Positions 53,794 to 63,418 are shown, counted from the stretch's first letter. The stretch: DNA of 64,000 bases from Belliella buryatensis (GCF_900188245.1 NZ_FZOK01000010.1:62001-126000), one strand, 5' to 3'. Notes: a model not told the origin generated them from the sequence alone. Program-made: numbers and translations.

Positions 53794-54081
53794 TTAACGT
53801 TTCTCTTTTTGATCATCTCTTTGATCACGATCAGCTTGCTCGTTACTTCTCACAAATTGACCTGATTTTTGATCCTGATCTCCTCCTCTTTGTTCTTGAT
53901 TTTTCTCTGAGATGATGTTGCTGCCTTGTTTTTCATCTTTCCTTTCTTGACGATCAGAATGATCTTTTCCAGCCTGAACTTGACCAAATTGCTCTTGCTT
54001 TCTGTCATTCTCATGCTTTTCTTTCGGTTGAGAGAAATCGCCTTTTCTTTTCTCTTGATTTTTTTCTTGGTAATCTTTCAT
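53794..54081 (-). CDS. Highly charged, disordered small protein
   Basis: A 95-residue protein from the ATG at 54081 (MKDYQEKNQEKRKGDF); an upstream ATG would add 20 residues. Composition is almost only Lys, Arg, Glu, Asp, Gln, Asn, Gly and Ser, with repeated DR/DQ/EQ pairs, so it is predicted to be intrinsically disordered. No family recognised. Position in front of the CsbD gene suggests a stress-linked (hydrophilin-like) role. Confidence 0.65.
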   Translation of the reverse strand: MKDYQEKNQEKRKGDFSQPKEKHENDRKQEQFGQVQAGKDHSDRQERKDEKQGSNIISEKNQEQRGGDQDQKSGQFVRSNEQADRDQRDDQKEKR

Positions 54082-54370
54082 GGTAGTTAGGGTTACATCA
54101 ACCTCGTTGTTGATACTCAAAAGTGAGGAATTTTTCAACAAAATAATTACATAATTAAAAGATAAACTTGCAAAATTTTAATTAAAACAGCTATTTGATA
54201 AAGTCTTAGAAATCAAATAAAAACTAATATATATCCTAATTTATGGTGCTGTGGGATTGGTTCACCTATCTATAAGTAGCGTTTACCAAGCTATATATAG
54301 CCTCTCCTCATACCTTAGGTACAACTCTACAGATACATCATTTATAAAAACAGCTCTATTATCTTTAAAA

Positions 54371-57190
54371 TCACATCCTTATCATCCTCACAGGTCCAGC
54401 AGCACCTGGTCTTCCCATTGAGTTGAGTGGATTTAGCTTGCTATTGAGTTTGTATGTAAAACTGAGCATAATAATCCTACCCAGATTATTGGTTACAGTC
54501 TGCTCTATAAAATTCACATCGGCTCGCTGCGATACTCCAATATTTTGATTAAGGAGATTATTTCCAGATAGTTTGATTTCACCCATGTTATTTTTCAAAA
54601 TAAATCGACTCAAAGAGATGTTGAGTAGGGGGATTGCCTCATTGAAATCGGTAGTCTTAGAGTTAAACTTCAGATAATTGAAATTTGCAGCAAAAGCATA
54701 TTTCTCAAGGAATGTCAAACCCAATTCAACATTATAGTTTTGATTGAAGAACAATTGGTTTTGTTGAGCATTGAAGGTATATGCTGTAGATTGTCTGCTG
54801 ATGTTGGATGAAAAACCGAAATTAACCAAATCCTTCCATGTAAAATCGTAACGCAAATTTCCACCTAGGTTATTGATTTGTATCCTGTCTTCTAGCTCGT
54901 TGATTTGATTATACCCATTGCTGTAATTAATATTAGGACCTAGATTAAATCTGCTATTCAATGAAGGTATAGGAAAGCCAAGATTCACTGTACCTCCAAA
55001 TAACATATTACTACGAACATTGACAGGAGTGATCGTCCTAACCTGCCTCTCATCAATGCTTTGAGCGTTTACAATGGCATTTTCTGTAAAATTGGCAAAT
55101 CCATTCGCAAAAAGATTAATGAACTTTCCCATATCAAAGCTATTGTAATTCAACTGCAATCTATGATTGTATGCAGGCCGTAATGTTGGATTCCCCACAT
55201 AGATATTCAATGGGTCTGCATTATTGATCACAGGCTGCAACTGCTCTATATTTGGTTCATTCACAGAGGTTTGATAATTGATCATCAGGTTTTTCGTATT
55301 GCTCATGCTGTAATTCATCCTGAGGCTTGGAAGCAAATTCTGAAAGTTATTACTTATCGTATCATCAAATAGGAGTAACTCTCCATTAAGAGCTGTCGCT
55401 TGCAGGGCTAGTCCTGCTACCAAATTGTATTTTCCCGCATTATAAGACACATTAGCTCCAGGTCGATGATAGGTATAGACAGCATTGAATTGATTACTAA
55501 GCGCTTGATTGAATACCAGATTTTCACCGACTCTATCAAACACTGCTCTATCTACTTCACTTCGATTTTGTCTAAAATTATAGACCAATTCCAAATATTT
55601 TCTTCCTCCTAAAGGAGAAGTATATGAAACATTCGAACCATAATTCAAAGCTTGGTTCTGTTGTCTATTTTCTTGCTCAATCACTTCTACACTTGGGGAT
55701 TCACCAAAAAATTCATTGGTGGCAGACAAGAATCCTTCGTAATCACTCGCATTGATTCCAAAAGTTAGATTGGCTGAGATTGTATGTCCAGGTTTGTTAA
55801 ACCTATGTCTCAATAACATTTCAGTATTGGCTTGGTAGGTATCACCATTCGTCAAATTGGTCCTATTTCCTCGGTTGAGAAGATTACCAGATAAGTCCCT
55901 ATTGACTGTTTCACTCCGTCCAAATCGATCAGATTGAGTAAATTGAGCATTGTTGGTGGACCGAAAAGAATTGAGACTATCTATGCGATGATCTAAGATC
56001 AAATTCAGTCTGTGATTATTGGAGGCATTATCTTGAATGCTCCTTTCTTCAAATGTAAAATCACCAGAAGGGAAGAAATTCAACCGATCTGTATCTTGTG
56101 AAATCTGATGATTGAGTTGGTTGAAAAAGTAGCTACTTCTCAACTGTGTTTTTTTCGAGAAATCTTGGTTGACATTAGCTCCATAGGCATGACTATCCAT
56201 GATACCATTCATGCGCTGACCTGAATTAATCGGAATACCTGCACTTCCACCTCCAGGTCCACCCACTGTGATTCTCACTTGTCCTCCTGCTCCCCCCATA
56301 CTTTGCACACCACCTTGAAAATTGAGATAATCAGTTATCGAAAAACCCTGCTCGTTGATGTTATTAGAAAGCCCTAAAAATGATAATTGTTGATTTTCTG
56401 AAAACCTGTTAAGATTACCTTGTAGTTTATAGCGCTGATCTGTTCCGTACGCCCCGGTGAAATTACCAAAAAACCCTTTTTTGAAATCATTTTTTAACTT
56501 TAGGTTTATGGTTTTTTCGCGCTGTCCATCGTCTATTCCTGTAAATTGGGATTGCTCAGACCTGCGATCTAGGATTTGGACTTTTTCTATTGCTTCAGCC
56601 AGTAGGTTCTTTGTTGCCAGTTTTGGATCAGTTCCAAAAAACTCCTTACCATCAACCAAAATCCTATTGACTGTTTCTCCTTGCGCTTTGATATTTCCTT
56701 CTTGATCCACTTCCACACCTGGCAGCCGCTTGAGCAACTCCTCTACATTAGCATTAGGTTGTGTTTTAAATGCATCCGCATGATACTCTATGGTATCCTT
56801 CTTGATGGTAATAGGAGCAATGTCTTGGATAGTAACTTCTTCTAATTCGGCTGTACTTTCCTTCATTTGAATAATGCCCATATCCAAACTAAGCGCGTTT
56901 TCAGGCCTTTCTACAAGGCGGTAGAATGTTTCCATTCCCATGAAAGTCACCTGTACCAGACAAACTTGCTCAGTAATATTTCTTATTTCAAATTCTCCTT
57001 TAGCATCACTTATTCCGAAGGCCAAAAGCGTTGAATCTGAAGGGCTCAAAAGCGTCACTGTTGCAGATCGCAAAGGCTCTGACTGACTGTCTTGCAACTT
57101 GCCCATAAAGGACCATCGGCTATTTTGCGCAGTGGCATGGATTGAGGCGCTAAGCAATAATAGAAAAATACAAGTAATCAGCTTTTTCAT
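54371..57190 (-). CDS. TonB-receptor-like outer-membrane beta-barrel protein (OMP_b-brl_3 type)
   Basis: A 939-residue outer-membrane protein with signal peptide (ending ATAQ near 22), a carboxypeptidase-regulatory-like domain (FMGKLQDSQSEPLRSATVTLLSPSDSTLLAFGISD, about 29-63), a plug-like part (EELLKRLPGVEVDQEGNIKAQGETVNRILVDGKEFFGTDPKLATKNL) and a long barrel with Asn-rich loops. The plug sequence is that of the large group of plug-carrying barrels lacking a clear TonB box, known to pair with GLPGLI genes. The next gene upstream (57424) is such a GLPGLI gene, followed by a divergent TCS. Confidence 0.9.
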   Translation of the reverse strand: MKKLITCIFLLLLSASIHATAQNSRWSFMGKLQDSQSEPLRSATVTLLSPSDSTLLAFGISDAKGEFEIRNITEQVCLVQVTFMGMETFYRLVERPENALSLDMGIIQMKESTAELEEVTIQDIAPITIKKDTIEYHADAFKTQPNANVEELLKRLPGVEVDQEGNIKAQGETVNRILVDGKEFFGTDPKLATKNLLAEAIEKVQILDRRSEQSQFTGIDDGQREKTINLKLKNDFKKGFFGNFTGAYGTDQRYKLQGNLNRFSENQQLSFLGLSNNINEQGFSITDYLNFQGGVQSMGGAGGQVRITVGGPGGGSAGIPINSGQRMNGIMDSHAYGANVNQDFSKKTQLRSSYFFNQLNHQISQDTDRLNFFPSGDFTFEERSIQDNASNNHRLNLILDHRIDSLNSFRSTNNAQFTQSDRFGRSETVNRDLSGNLLNRGNRTNLTNGDTYQANTEMLLRHRFNKPGHTISANLTFGINASDYEGFLSATNEFFGESPSVEVIEQENRQQNQALNYGSNVSYTSPLGGRKYLELVYNFRQNRSEVDRAVFDRVGENLVFNQALSNQFNAVYTYHRPGANVSYNAGKYNLVAGLALQATALNGELLLFDDTISNNFQNLLPSLRMNYSMSNTKNLMINYQTSVNEPNIEQLQPVINNADPLNIYVGNPTLRPAYNHRLQLNYNSFDMGKFINLFANGFANFTENAIVNAQSIDERQVRTITPVNVRSNMLFGGTVNLGFPIPSLNSRFNLGPNINYSNGYNQINELEDRIQINNLGGNLRYDFTWKDLVNFGFSSNISRQSTAYTFNAQQNQLFFNQNYNVELGLTFLEKYAFAANFNYLKFNSKTTDFNEAIPLLNISLSRFILKNNMGEIKLSGNNLLNQNIGVSQRADVNFIEQTVTNNLGRIIMLSFTYKLNSKLNPLNSMGRPGAAGPVRMIRM

Positions 57191-57423
57191 AATTCAATTC
57201 TAGTAGTATAATTACATTATCTATTTTCCGTTCCTTAACTTTGACTTGTCTGTAGAAAGTACGATGTACCAAGTGCCAAGCCCTTAACACCTTAAAAAGA
57301 AGCGATTGACAAGCAATTCAAGCCTATCCTCCATATCAAAAATCTGATTTATTTAATGAAGAAAACTTCCATAAAATCAAAAGCCAGAATTTTTGAATCT
57401 TCCAATTTTCCAATCTTTAATGA

Positions 57424-58170
57424 CTAAAAACTCCTTATAAATGTCCTTACACTTCCTTGACCTTGCATTTGAACCCCCATATTTTTCATTTGCTCTTCTA
57501 GCATAGCACGGTAGGCTTCATCACTGATTTCTTGTCCGCCTTTTGGAGCTTTTAGCTCATTTTTCTTCAATGCCCTCCATTCAATTTTATCAGCACTGAT
57601 AATCATGTCATCATCATTGATAGCTACTTCGAGAATCAATCCTGGCAAACCCTGGAAATTCTCAGGCCCAAGAGGGATTCTAATTTCTTCTGTATACCAA
57701 GCCTTTATTGCTCTTTGATTTTCGTCTGTATAGCTAGCACTTTTACACAGAAGACCTTGAATCTCTTTCGTCTCATTTTCAAGTTTCCAAGGAATCCTGT
57801 TAAGCTCCCTTTTGGTAAGGTATTTTTTACCCATAAACTCTCTAACCAAAGTGATCATTGACTCTTTTCTATCCTGATAAGTCTCATTAGAATTCATGGT
57901 ACGCATGACCATGCGATTACCACCGCTTGCCTGATCAAAAGGATTTTCTTCCTCAGGAACAGTTCTATAAAGGCTTTCACTTGGATTAAAAAGCAGAATA
58001 TTTTTTGTTACATTAAATTCAGGAATCATGGCTTTCAACTCCTCTCGCTCAGCAGGAAGTCTCTTGTGCATGTTGATTTTAGTTTGGTAAATAATGGCGC
58101 CCTCTTCAGCATGTTGGCTGATAAATGACCAAAGGGCACATAGGAGCATCACAAACATGTATTTTTTCAT
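57424..58170 (-). CDS. GLPGLI-family exported protein
   Basis: A 248-residue protein with an N-terminal hydrophobic signal. The family name motif GLPGLI lies at 174-179 (NFQGLPGLILEV), preceded by the typical KAWYTEEIRIPLGPENF segment. Found next to plug-barrel outer-membrane genes, as here (233 bases apart, no terminator seen). Function of the family is unknown; suspected role in envelope homeostasis. Confidence 0.9.
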   Translation of the reverse strand: MKKYMFVMLLCALWSFISQHAEEGAIIYQTKINMHKRLPAEREELKAMIPEFNVTKNILLFNPSESLYRTVPEEENPFDQASGGNRMVMRTMNSNETYQDRKESMITLVREFMGKKYLTKRELNRIPWKLENETKEIQGLLCKSASYTDENQRAIKAWYTEEIRIPLGPENFQGLPGLILEVAINDDDMIISADKIEWRALKKNELKAPKGGQEISDEAYRAMLEEQMKNMGVQMQGQGSVRTFIRSF

Positions 58171-58254
58171 ATTCTTAAGATTTTAATTTAATCAAAGCTC
58201 AATTTTGCTAATCGAATTGTTGCATCAAATGTAGGAAGTGAAAAATCCCGATTA

Positions 58255-58301
58255 GGTTAATCAAGCTGTAAACAAGGTTAATTAAGGTTAATGAGGCTAA
58301 C
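58255..58301. repeat. Helically phased GGTTAAT direct repeats in divergent promoter region
   Basis: GGTTAAT at 58255-58261, 58276-58282 and 58286-58292, then variant GGCTAAC at 58295-58301. Start-to-start distances are 21, 10 and 9 bases, so they lie on one face of the helix. They stand between the GLPGLI gene and the kinase gene, where an OmpR-type regulator would bind. Confidence 0.55.
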
Positions 58302-58320
58302 TAGCCCTAAAAAAAGCACT

Positions 58321-58328
58321 TATCTTTG
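58321..58328 (+). promoter_or_regulatory. Candidate -7 box of the kinase/regulator pair
   Basis: TATCTTTG matches TAnnTTTG. It ends only 4 bases before the ATG at 58333, so a start of transcription at its usual distance would give a leaderless or nearly leaderless mRNA. No TTG is found at normal spacing; the phased repeats may supply activation instead. Confidence 0.4.
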
Positions 58329-58332
58329 TTTT

Positions 58333-59814
58333 ATGACTAAAAAGAACAAGTCCTTCTTAATCCTGATGACATCTAGTATCCTTGTGATGCTTGTACTTCA
58401 AGGGCTATGGCTACATGCTGTATACCAAGATTATAAATCAGGGTTGAAGCAAGAGACTTCTTTACTTTTCTCCAATACTGTCACTGACTTGATAGATTCC
58501 TTAGTTTGGAAAGGAGCATCGCCTCTAAGGCTTCCACCTATTCTCCCTGTAGACAGCATCTCTGCATCTGAGGCAAGGGGAGTTGTCCTTAGAAGAATAG
58601 ATCAACAATTCCATAATCAATTGACCGATGGGAAATTGAAGATTCAAGTAACTGTAGATTCACTTAAGGATACTTTAGGCGATTCAGTTAGAAACAGGGT
58701 TATAAGTATAGTATCATCTGATTCAAATTTCGGTGTAGATTCGATCAGGCAATTTATCAGGCCGATCATCCAAAAAACTGATAGTATCTCTGGACGTGGA
58801 ATGGAGTTTATTTTTAGAAGAGAAATCTTAGATAGTGCACTCGTATCAGAAGTTTTCAATAAAAGGCTGACTGAGCAAGACTACAACTTATCAGCTGCTG
58901 TCCGAAGGTTAAACTTTGGTCAAAACATCTCCACTGATTCAACAAATCGCTTAGTACTAGATGAAGTTATTGTTCCTTTTGGTGTTAAACTTCAGGCCGA
59001 ATTGATCAATTACCAACCTTATCTTTGGTCCAAAATGTTTCCTACTTTACTTTTTGGAATATTAGCGCTCGCACTGATCAGTTTTTCCTTTCTTGTTCTT
59101 TATAAAAACATCCTCAACCAACAAAGGCTCAATCTTCTCAAAAATGACCTGATTAGCAACATCACTCATGAGCTCAAAACACCCGTAGCCACTGTAGGAA
59201 TAGTCTTGGAGGCATTGGAGAATTTTGGCGTAGATCAACAGGTAGAAAACAGAAAGGAATACATTCAGATAGCCAAAAAAGAGTTGAACAGACTCAGCCA
59301 AATGTCCGAAAGCATTTTAAGTTCTTTGGTATCAGGCATGCAAAAAGAATCCAAAATCGAAATTCGATTTGATCAAATTCTTGAAGAGCAGATACATGCT
59401 TTTAAGCCTATATTACAAGCAAAAGGCTTTATTTTTAATTTCGAAAAGCAAGCAGGAAAATACAATTTGTTTGGAATTCAAGAACAATTAACCTTGATGA
59501 TCTTCAATCTACTTGATAATGCAGTCAAATACAGCATCAAGACAAAGTTGATTCATCTCAAGCTTTACAAAAAAGAAAAACAACTCGTCTTTGAAATTCA
59601 AGACCAAGGCATAGGAATACCTGAAAAATATCAGAAAGACATCTTTGACAAGTTTGTCCGCGTGCCCCAAGCGGACTTACATGATGTCAAAGGTTATGGT
59701 TTGGGACTTTCACAAGTGGCTGCAGCAGTCCAAACTCATCAAGGAAAAATCAGCCTAAACTCTAAAGAAGGCAAAGGAACAATATTCACCATTACCCTTC
59801 CAACAAATGACTAA
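58333..59814 (+). CDS. Sensor histidine kinase
   Basis: A 493-residue membrane kinase from ATG 58333 (MTKKNKSFLILM); a longer form from 58291 is possible but would start inside the repeat region. Transmembrane helices at about 8-30 and 236-256 flank a ~205-residue periplasmic sensor of no recognised family. The phospho-His279 lies in NITHELKTPVA. N-box LLDNAVKYS, G1 DQGIGIP and G2 GYGLGLSQ are all intact. Overlaps the response regulator gene by 8 bases. Confidence 0.93.
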   Translation: MTKKNKSFLILMTSSILVMLVLQGLWLHAVYQDYKSGLKQETSLLFSNTVTDLIDSLVWKGASPLRLPPILPVDSISASEARGVVLRRIDQQFHNQLTDGKLKIQVTVDSLKDTLGDSVRNRVISIVSSDSNFGVDSIRQFIRPIIQKTDSISGRGMEFIFRREILDSALVSEVFNKRLTEQDYNLSAAVRRLNFGQNISTDSTNRLVLDEVIVPFGVKLQAELINYQPYLWSKMFPTLLFGILALALISFSFLVLYKNILNQQRLNLLKNDLISNITHELKTPVATVGIVLEALENFGVDQQVENRKEYIQIAKKELNRLSQMSESILSSLVSGMQKESKIEIRFDQILEEQIHAFKPILQAKGFIFNFEKQAGKYNLFGIQEQLTLMIFNLLDNAVKYSIKTKLIHLKLYKKEKQLVFEIQDQGIGIPEKYQKDIFDKFVRVPQADLHDVKGYGLGLSQVAAAVQTHQGKISLNSKEGKGTIFTITLPTND

Positions 59815-60484
59815 AATCCTCTATGTAGAAGATGAGCCTGCTTTAGGAAAAATTGTCAAAGAAAGCCTTCAAAGCAGAAATTATGAAATCACTATGGCCG
59901 AAGATGGCTTGGCGGGTTTGCGGGCTTTTGAAAGTATGCAGCCCGATATCTGTATCCTAGACATCATGCTACCCAAAATGGACGGCTATACTTTGGCAGA
60001 GGAAATAAGAAAAACACAACCAAAGATGCCTATTATCTTTCTCACGGCCAAAAGTCAGCTAAATGATGTCCTCAAAGGCTTCAAAGTAGGAGGGAATGAC
60101 TACCTGAAAAAGCCATTTAGTCTGGAAGAATTGATCATCAGGATAGAAAACTTACTAACCTTGACTTCTGGTCAGGTAAGCAATGCGCAAGAAATCAATT
60201 TTGGGAAATTCAAATTTCTACCCCTACGCTACGAACTCAAATGTCCAGATAATACCTTCAAAAGACTTTCTCATAAAGAGGCAGGAATTCTGAGTCTATT
60301 ATTGAAACATGCCAATAGCACCTTAGAGAGAAAGGAAATTCTGCTCAAACTTTGGGACGATGACAGCTACTTCAATTCTAGAAACCTTGACGTATACATC
60401 ACCAAACTCAGAGACTACCTCAAAGCTGACCCAAACGTCGAAATCATCACCATCAAAGGAATAGGATACTACTTTTCTTATTAA
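59807..60484 (+). CDS. OmpR-family response regulator
   Basis: A 225-residue regulator with receiver acidic pair E8/D9, phosphoacceptor Asp52 (ILDIMLPKMDG) and Lys102 (DYLKKPF), then a winged-helix domain (FKRLSHKEAGILSLLLKH; SRNLDVYITKLRDYLKADPNVEIITIKGIGYYF). Translationally coupled to its kinase. Expected target: the phased GGTTAAT repeats and the divergent GLPGLI/barrel genes. Confidence 0.95.
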   Translation: MTKILYVEDEPALGKIVKESLQSRNYEITMAEDGLAGLRAFESMQPDICILDIMLPKMDGYTLAEEIRKTQPKMPIIFLTAKSQLNDVLKGFKVGGNDYLKKPFSLEELIIRIENLLTLTSGQVSNAQEINFGKFKFLPLRYELKCPDNTFKRLSHKEAGILSLLLKHANSTLERKEILLKLWDDDSYFNSRNLDVYITKLRDYLKADPNVEIITIKGIGYYFSY

Positions 60485-60522
60485 GAGAGGTTGATTCATC
60501 TCCTTTGATGCTTATATTTTTT

Positions 60523-61164
60523 TTAAATCTCAATCAACTCATATTTATCATAAATCTCCTTTATTTCTTCCTTAGCGAAAAAATATTTGTCATTGAAAAC
60601 ATGAAATCCATAGCTATTATCTTCAACAAATGCTTTTAACATTTTTCCTTCTATTTGAATAAGTAAACCACAATCTACCAGATTAGAAAATTCTGGATTT
60701 ACATCTTTAGCATTTATCGATAAGGGATGACTAATAAATGTTTCATAACAACCATCTACTTTAGCAAACATATCACCCAAATAATCTTGTTTTCCAGTAA
60801 AAAGTATTTTTGACTTTTGCTTTAACCGATTAAAAATTTGTTTTGTTTTCGAATACTCTTCAAATAAGGAAAAATGCAACATTGCTCTTGTAATGAATAA
60901 ACATTCAATATTCTTTTTTTGACAGATTAGCTTTGTATATTCTTCAGGAACAAACACTTCATCATGCTTGGTCAATCTCACAATTTTAGCTTCTGAATAT
61001 ATATGGGGAGAATCAACATCTTCTAAAATACATTCTAATTTAATATAGAAGCTTCCAAAGTCAAATGCATAATCAATATAATATCCAAACCAAATTTTAT
61101 GAGGAGTATTTTCTTTAATATACTGAGCAAACTTTACTTCTCTATCTGAGAACTTATGTACCAT
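60523..61164 (-). CDS. Unrecognised 213-residue protein
   Basis: Soluble, acidic/aromatic protein with no signal or membrane helix. The N-terminal half is beta-rich (KIWFGYYIDYAFDFGSFYIKLECILEDVDSPHIYSEAKIVRL), the rest mixed. No family recognised. The uninterrupted frame and its length support a real gene. No operon partner; converges with the response regulator gene. Confidence 0.65.
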   Translation of the reverse strand: MVHKFSDREVKFAQYIKENTPHKIWFGYYIDYAFDFGSFYIKLECILEDVDSPHIYSEAKIVRLTKHDEVFVPEEYTKLICQKKNIECLFITRAMLHFSLFEEYSKTKQIFNRLKQKSKILFTGKQDYLGDMFAKVDGCYETFISHPLSINAKDVNPEFSNLVDCGLLIQIEGKMLKAFVEDNSYGFHVFNDKYFFAKEEIKEIYDKYELIEI

Positions 61165-61498
61165 TTAAAGTTAATTCAAAAGTCATCTTAGCATTTCTTC
61201 GAAAAATAAAGATAGAGGATTTTTCGAATTGAACTGGAAAGAACTCTGTTTATATCGTCCTTTTCCCTTTTTTCTTCAAGCTTTAATTCAATTTTTCAAT
61301 CTTTTCACTTGTCTTATCCTTAGTTTTTTTATCCAAGTTACAATCTTGTAGGCTTGTGTTACACCTAGATAGGTATTCTTGATCCCTTAAACTTTATTTT
61401 TGGCTAAAATAATCTTGATAAATCACTACTCAAAATATGGATTGATCAAGAGCTAATTTGTCTATACAACCTATAAATCTTATTAATTTTAAAAAGAC
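61165..61498. other. Intergenic gap without recognised gene
   Basis: 334 bases, AT-rich with pyrimidine runs near 61260-61330. A TAnnTTTG-type box (TATTTTTG) occurs at 61395-61402 but lies about 97 bases before the next ATG and has no -33 partner. Nothing else is seen. Confidence 0.5.
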
Positions 61499-63316
61499 AT
61501 GACATCCAAATTTATCAAAATCCTAGTTTTTACATTTATAGGGTTTTCAATCAGCGCGGCAGTTTTTCCTAGTTCGAAGATTATCATCGAACCAATTGGC
61601 GAAGACATGACTCCAATAATCCGTGAGATCATTGAAAATACCAATGAAAAAGACCTAATCATTGAATTTAAAAAAGGAGAATATAAGTTTTTACCAGACT
61701 ATGCTTCAGGAAAATATTTAAGCATTACAAATCACGGGAATGGTTACAAAAAGATCATTTTTAATTTTGATAAGTTTCGATCAGTAAAAATTGATGGAAA
61801 TGGCTCTGAATTCATTTTTCATGGTCAAGCTATGCCTTTCTTTTTCGAAGGTTGTGAAAGTGTCAATATCAGTGGAATAACCATCGATTGGGATATTCCA
61901 TTTACTTTTTTGGGAGAGGTAATGGCAATTAATGAAGAAGAAGGTTGGCGTGACATTAAACCTAGAACAGAAGGTTTCTCTTGGACAATTAAGAAGGGTA
62001 GGCTTGAATTCCCAAATATTGATGGCTTTTCCTATGATTATCCAGGAAGCACTTTAGCATTTGATCCAATAGAAAAAAGACCTATGCATGGTGCATGGGA
62101 TATCAACAGTAATCCAAGATGGGTAGAAGAATTGCCGAATGGGAATTTGAGATTTCATGAACATTTAAATCATTATCCGCCTGTTGGGTCGCTACTTAGT
62201 TCAAAAGGAGATCGTGAAAATGACCGCTATGCTCCAGCTTTTGAGTTCAAAACATCTTCCAATATCATCTTAGAAAATATTACTATTCACCATGCCTTAG
62301 GAATGGGGTTTTTATTTGAACGCTCTGAAAATATTCAAATTCTAAATAGCGGAGTACATCTAAAAGAAGGTACCAACAGAGTCATCTCATCTACAGCCGA
62401 TGCAACCCATTTTGCCAATTGCAAAGGGGCCATTTTAATCGAAAATTGCAGGTTTGAAAACATGCTGGACGATGGCACCAATGTACGTGGAACATACGTG
62501 GTAATCGACAAGATCATAGATAATAAAACGGTACTAACCAAGTTGATGCACTTCGAGCAAATGGGTTTTGAATTTGCAGCCCCATCTGACGAGGTTTGGT
62601 TTATCAAGCAGCCATCTCCCGAGCGAAGTGAAACAGCTATCGTCAGCCAAGTAAGAACCATCAACGAGCAATACACTGAACTTAACTTCAATACTAATAT
62701 TCCAGAAGGATTGCAGCCTGGAGATATTCTCGAAAATAAGACCTGGAACCCAGAATTCACCATGCGAGGCTGTACAATAAGAAATCACCGAGCTAGAAAT
62801 ATCGTACTCAAAACCCCTTTGAAAACAGTAATAGAAAACAATTACTTCTCTTCTATGATGTCTTCGGTGTTTTTTAGGGGAGAGACATTCTTTTGGTTTG
62901 AATCTGGCGGAGTAACGGATGTGTTGATCCAAAACAATACTTTTGAATACTGTGCCTATAGTGGTGCCGAGCACGCGGTTCTAAATATCTCACCTAGATT
63001 AGGGAAATCATTCGATCAAACTCATTTATATGATCGCAATATTAGGTTTGAGAATAACACCATCCATACATTTGGAAACAGAATCGTCATGGCTGATAGG
63101 GTAGAGGGATTAATAATTAAAGGGAATAAAATTGTAAAAATCGATCAAGGTCCTAATCTCTATCTTGATGCTCCAATGATCGAATTAACAAACTCTCAAA
63201 ACATTAGAATAGAAGGTAATAGTTATGAAGGCGAGTCTATCAAAGCTCTAAAGTCAGATGAAAAAAGCTCAAAAACCTTAAAGAATGAAAATAATAAAGG
63301 ATTTAATGAAAAGTAA
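61499..63316 (+). CDS. GH110-like right-handed beta-helix glycosidase
   Basis: A 605-residue secreted protein with signal peptide (about 1-21). Parallel beta-helix repeats dominate (for example GCESVNISGITIDW, SSNIILENITIHHA, SENIQILNSGVHL, VTDVLIQNNTFEYC, NIRFENNTIHTFG). The segment SSTADATHFANCKGAILIENCRFENMLDDGTNVRGTY matches the active-site region of family GH110 alpha-1,3-galactosidases, and the size fits. It would release terminal alpha-1,3-galactose from glycans. The tail after about 580 is Lys/Glu-rich. Next to an AraC/HTCS-type regulator, as in polysaccharide-use loci. Confidence 0.78.
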   Translation: MTSKFIKILVFTFIGFSISAAVFPSSKIIIEPIGEDMTPIIREIIENTNEKDLIIEFKKGEYKFLPDYASGKYLSITNHGNGYKKIIFNFDKFRSVKIDGNGSEFIFHGQAMPFFFEGCESVNISGITIDWDIPFTFLGEVMAINEEEGWRDIKPRTEGFSWTIKKGRLEFPNIDGFSYDYPGSTLAFDPIEKRPMHGAWDINSNPRWVEELPNGNLRFHEHLNHYPPVGSLLSSKGDRENDRYAPAFEFKTSSNIILENITIHHALGMGFLFERSENIQILNSGVHLKEGTNRVISSTADATHFANCKGAILIENCRFENMLDDGTNVRGTYVVIDKIIDNKTVLTKLMHFEQMGFEFAAPSDEVWFIKQPSPERSETAIVSQVRTINEQYTELNFNTNIPEGLQPGDILENKTWNPEFTMRGCTIRNHRARNIVLKTPLKTVIENNYFSSMMSSVFFRGETFFWFESGGVTDVLIQNNTFEYCAYSGAEHAVLNISPRLGKSFDQTHLYDRNIRFENNTIHTFGNRIVMADRVEGLIIKGNKIVKIDQGPNLYLDAPMIELTNSQNIRIEGNSYEGESIKALKSDEKSSKTLKNENNKGFNEK

Positions 63317-63396
63317 ATTTTGATACCGACACTAGTTATTTGAAAAGATTATTTCACTTTTATTTTAACAGATTGTAAAAAAAGTAATAACCAAAT

Positions 63397-63418
63397 AAGG
63401 GGCTCTGAGAAGCCCCTT
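63397..63418 (+). terminator. Terminator after the GH110-like gene
   Basis: Perfect 8-bp stem AAGGGGCT (63397-63404) / AGCCCCTT (63411-63418) with a 6-nt loop, followed by TTTGG. It ends the GH110-like transcript, 81 bases after its stop codon. Confidence 0.85.

Noticed and set aside
54290-54301. GCTATATATAGC palindrome in the gap before the barrel gene
   Set aside because: A short AT-rich palindrome of this kind is expected by chance; no regulatory partner seen.
62335-62974. Minus-strand frames over the GH110-like gene
   Set aside because: Antisense shadows of the beta-helix coding sequence; no start signal or motif.
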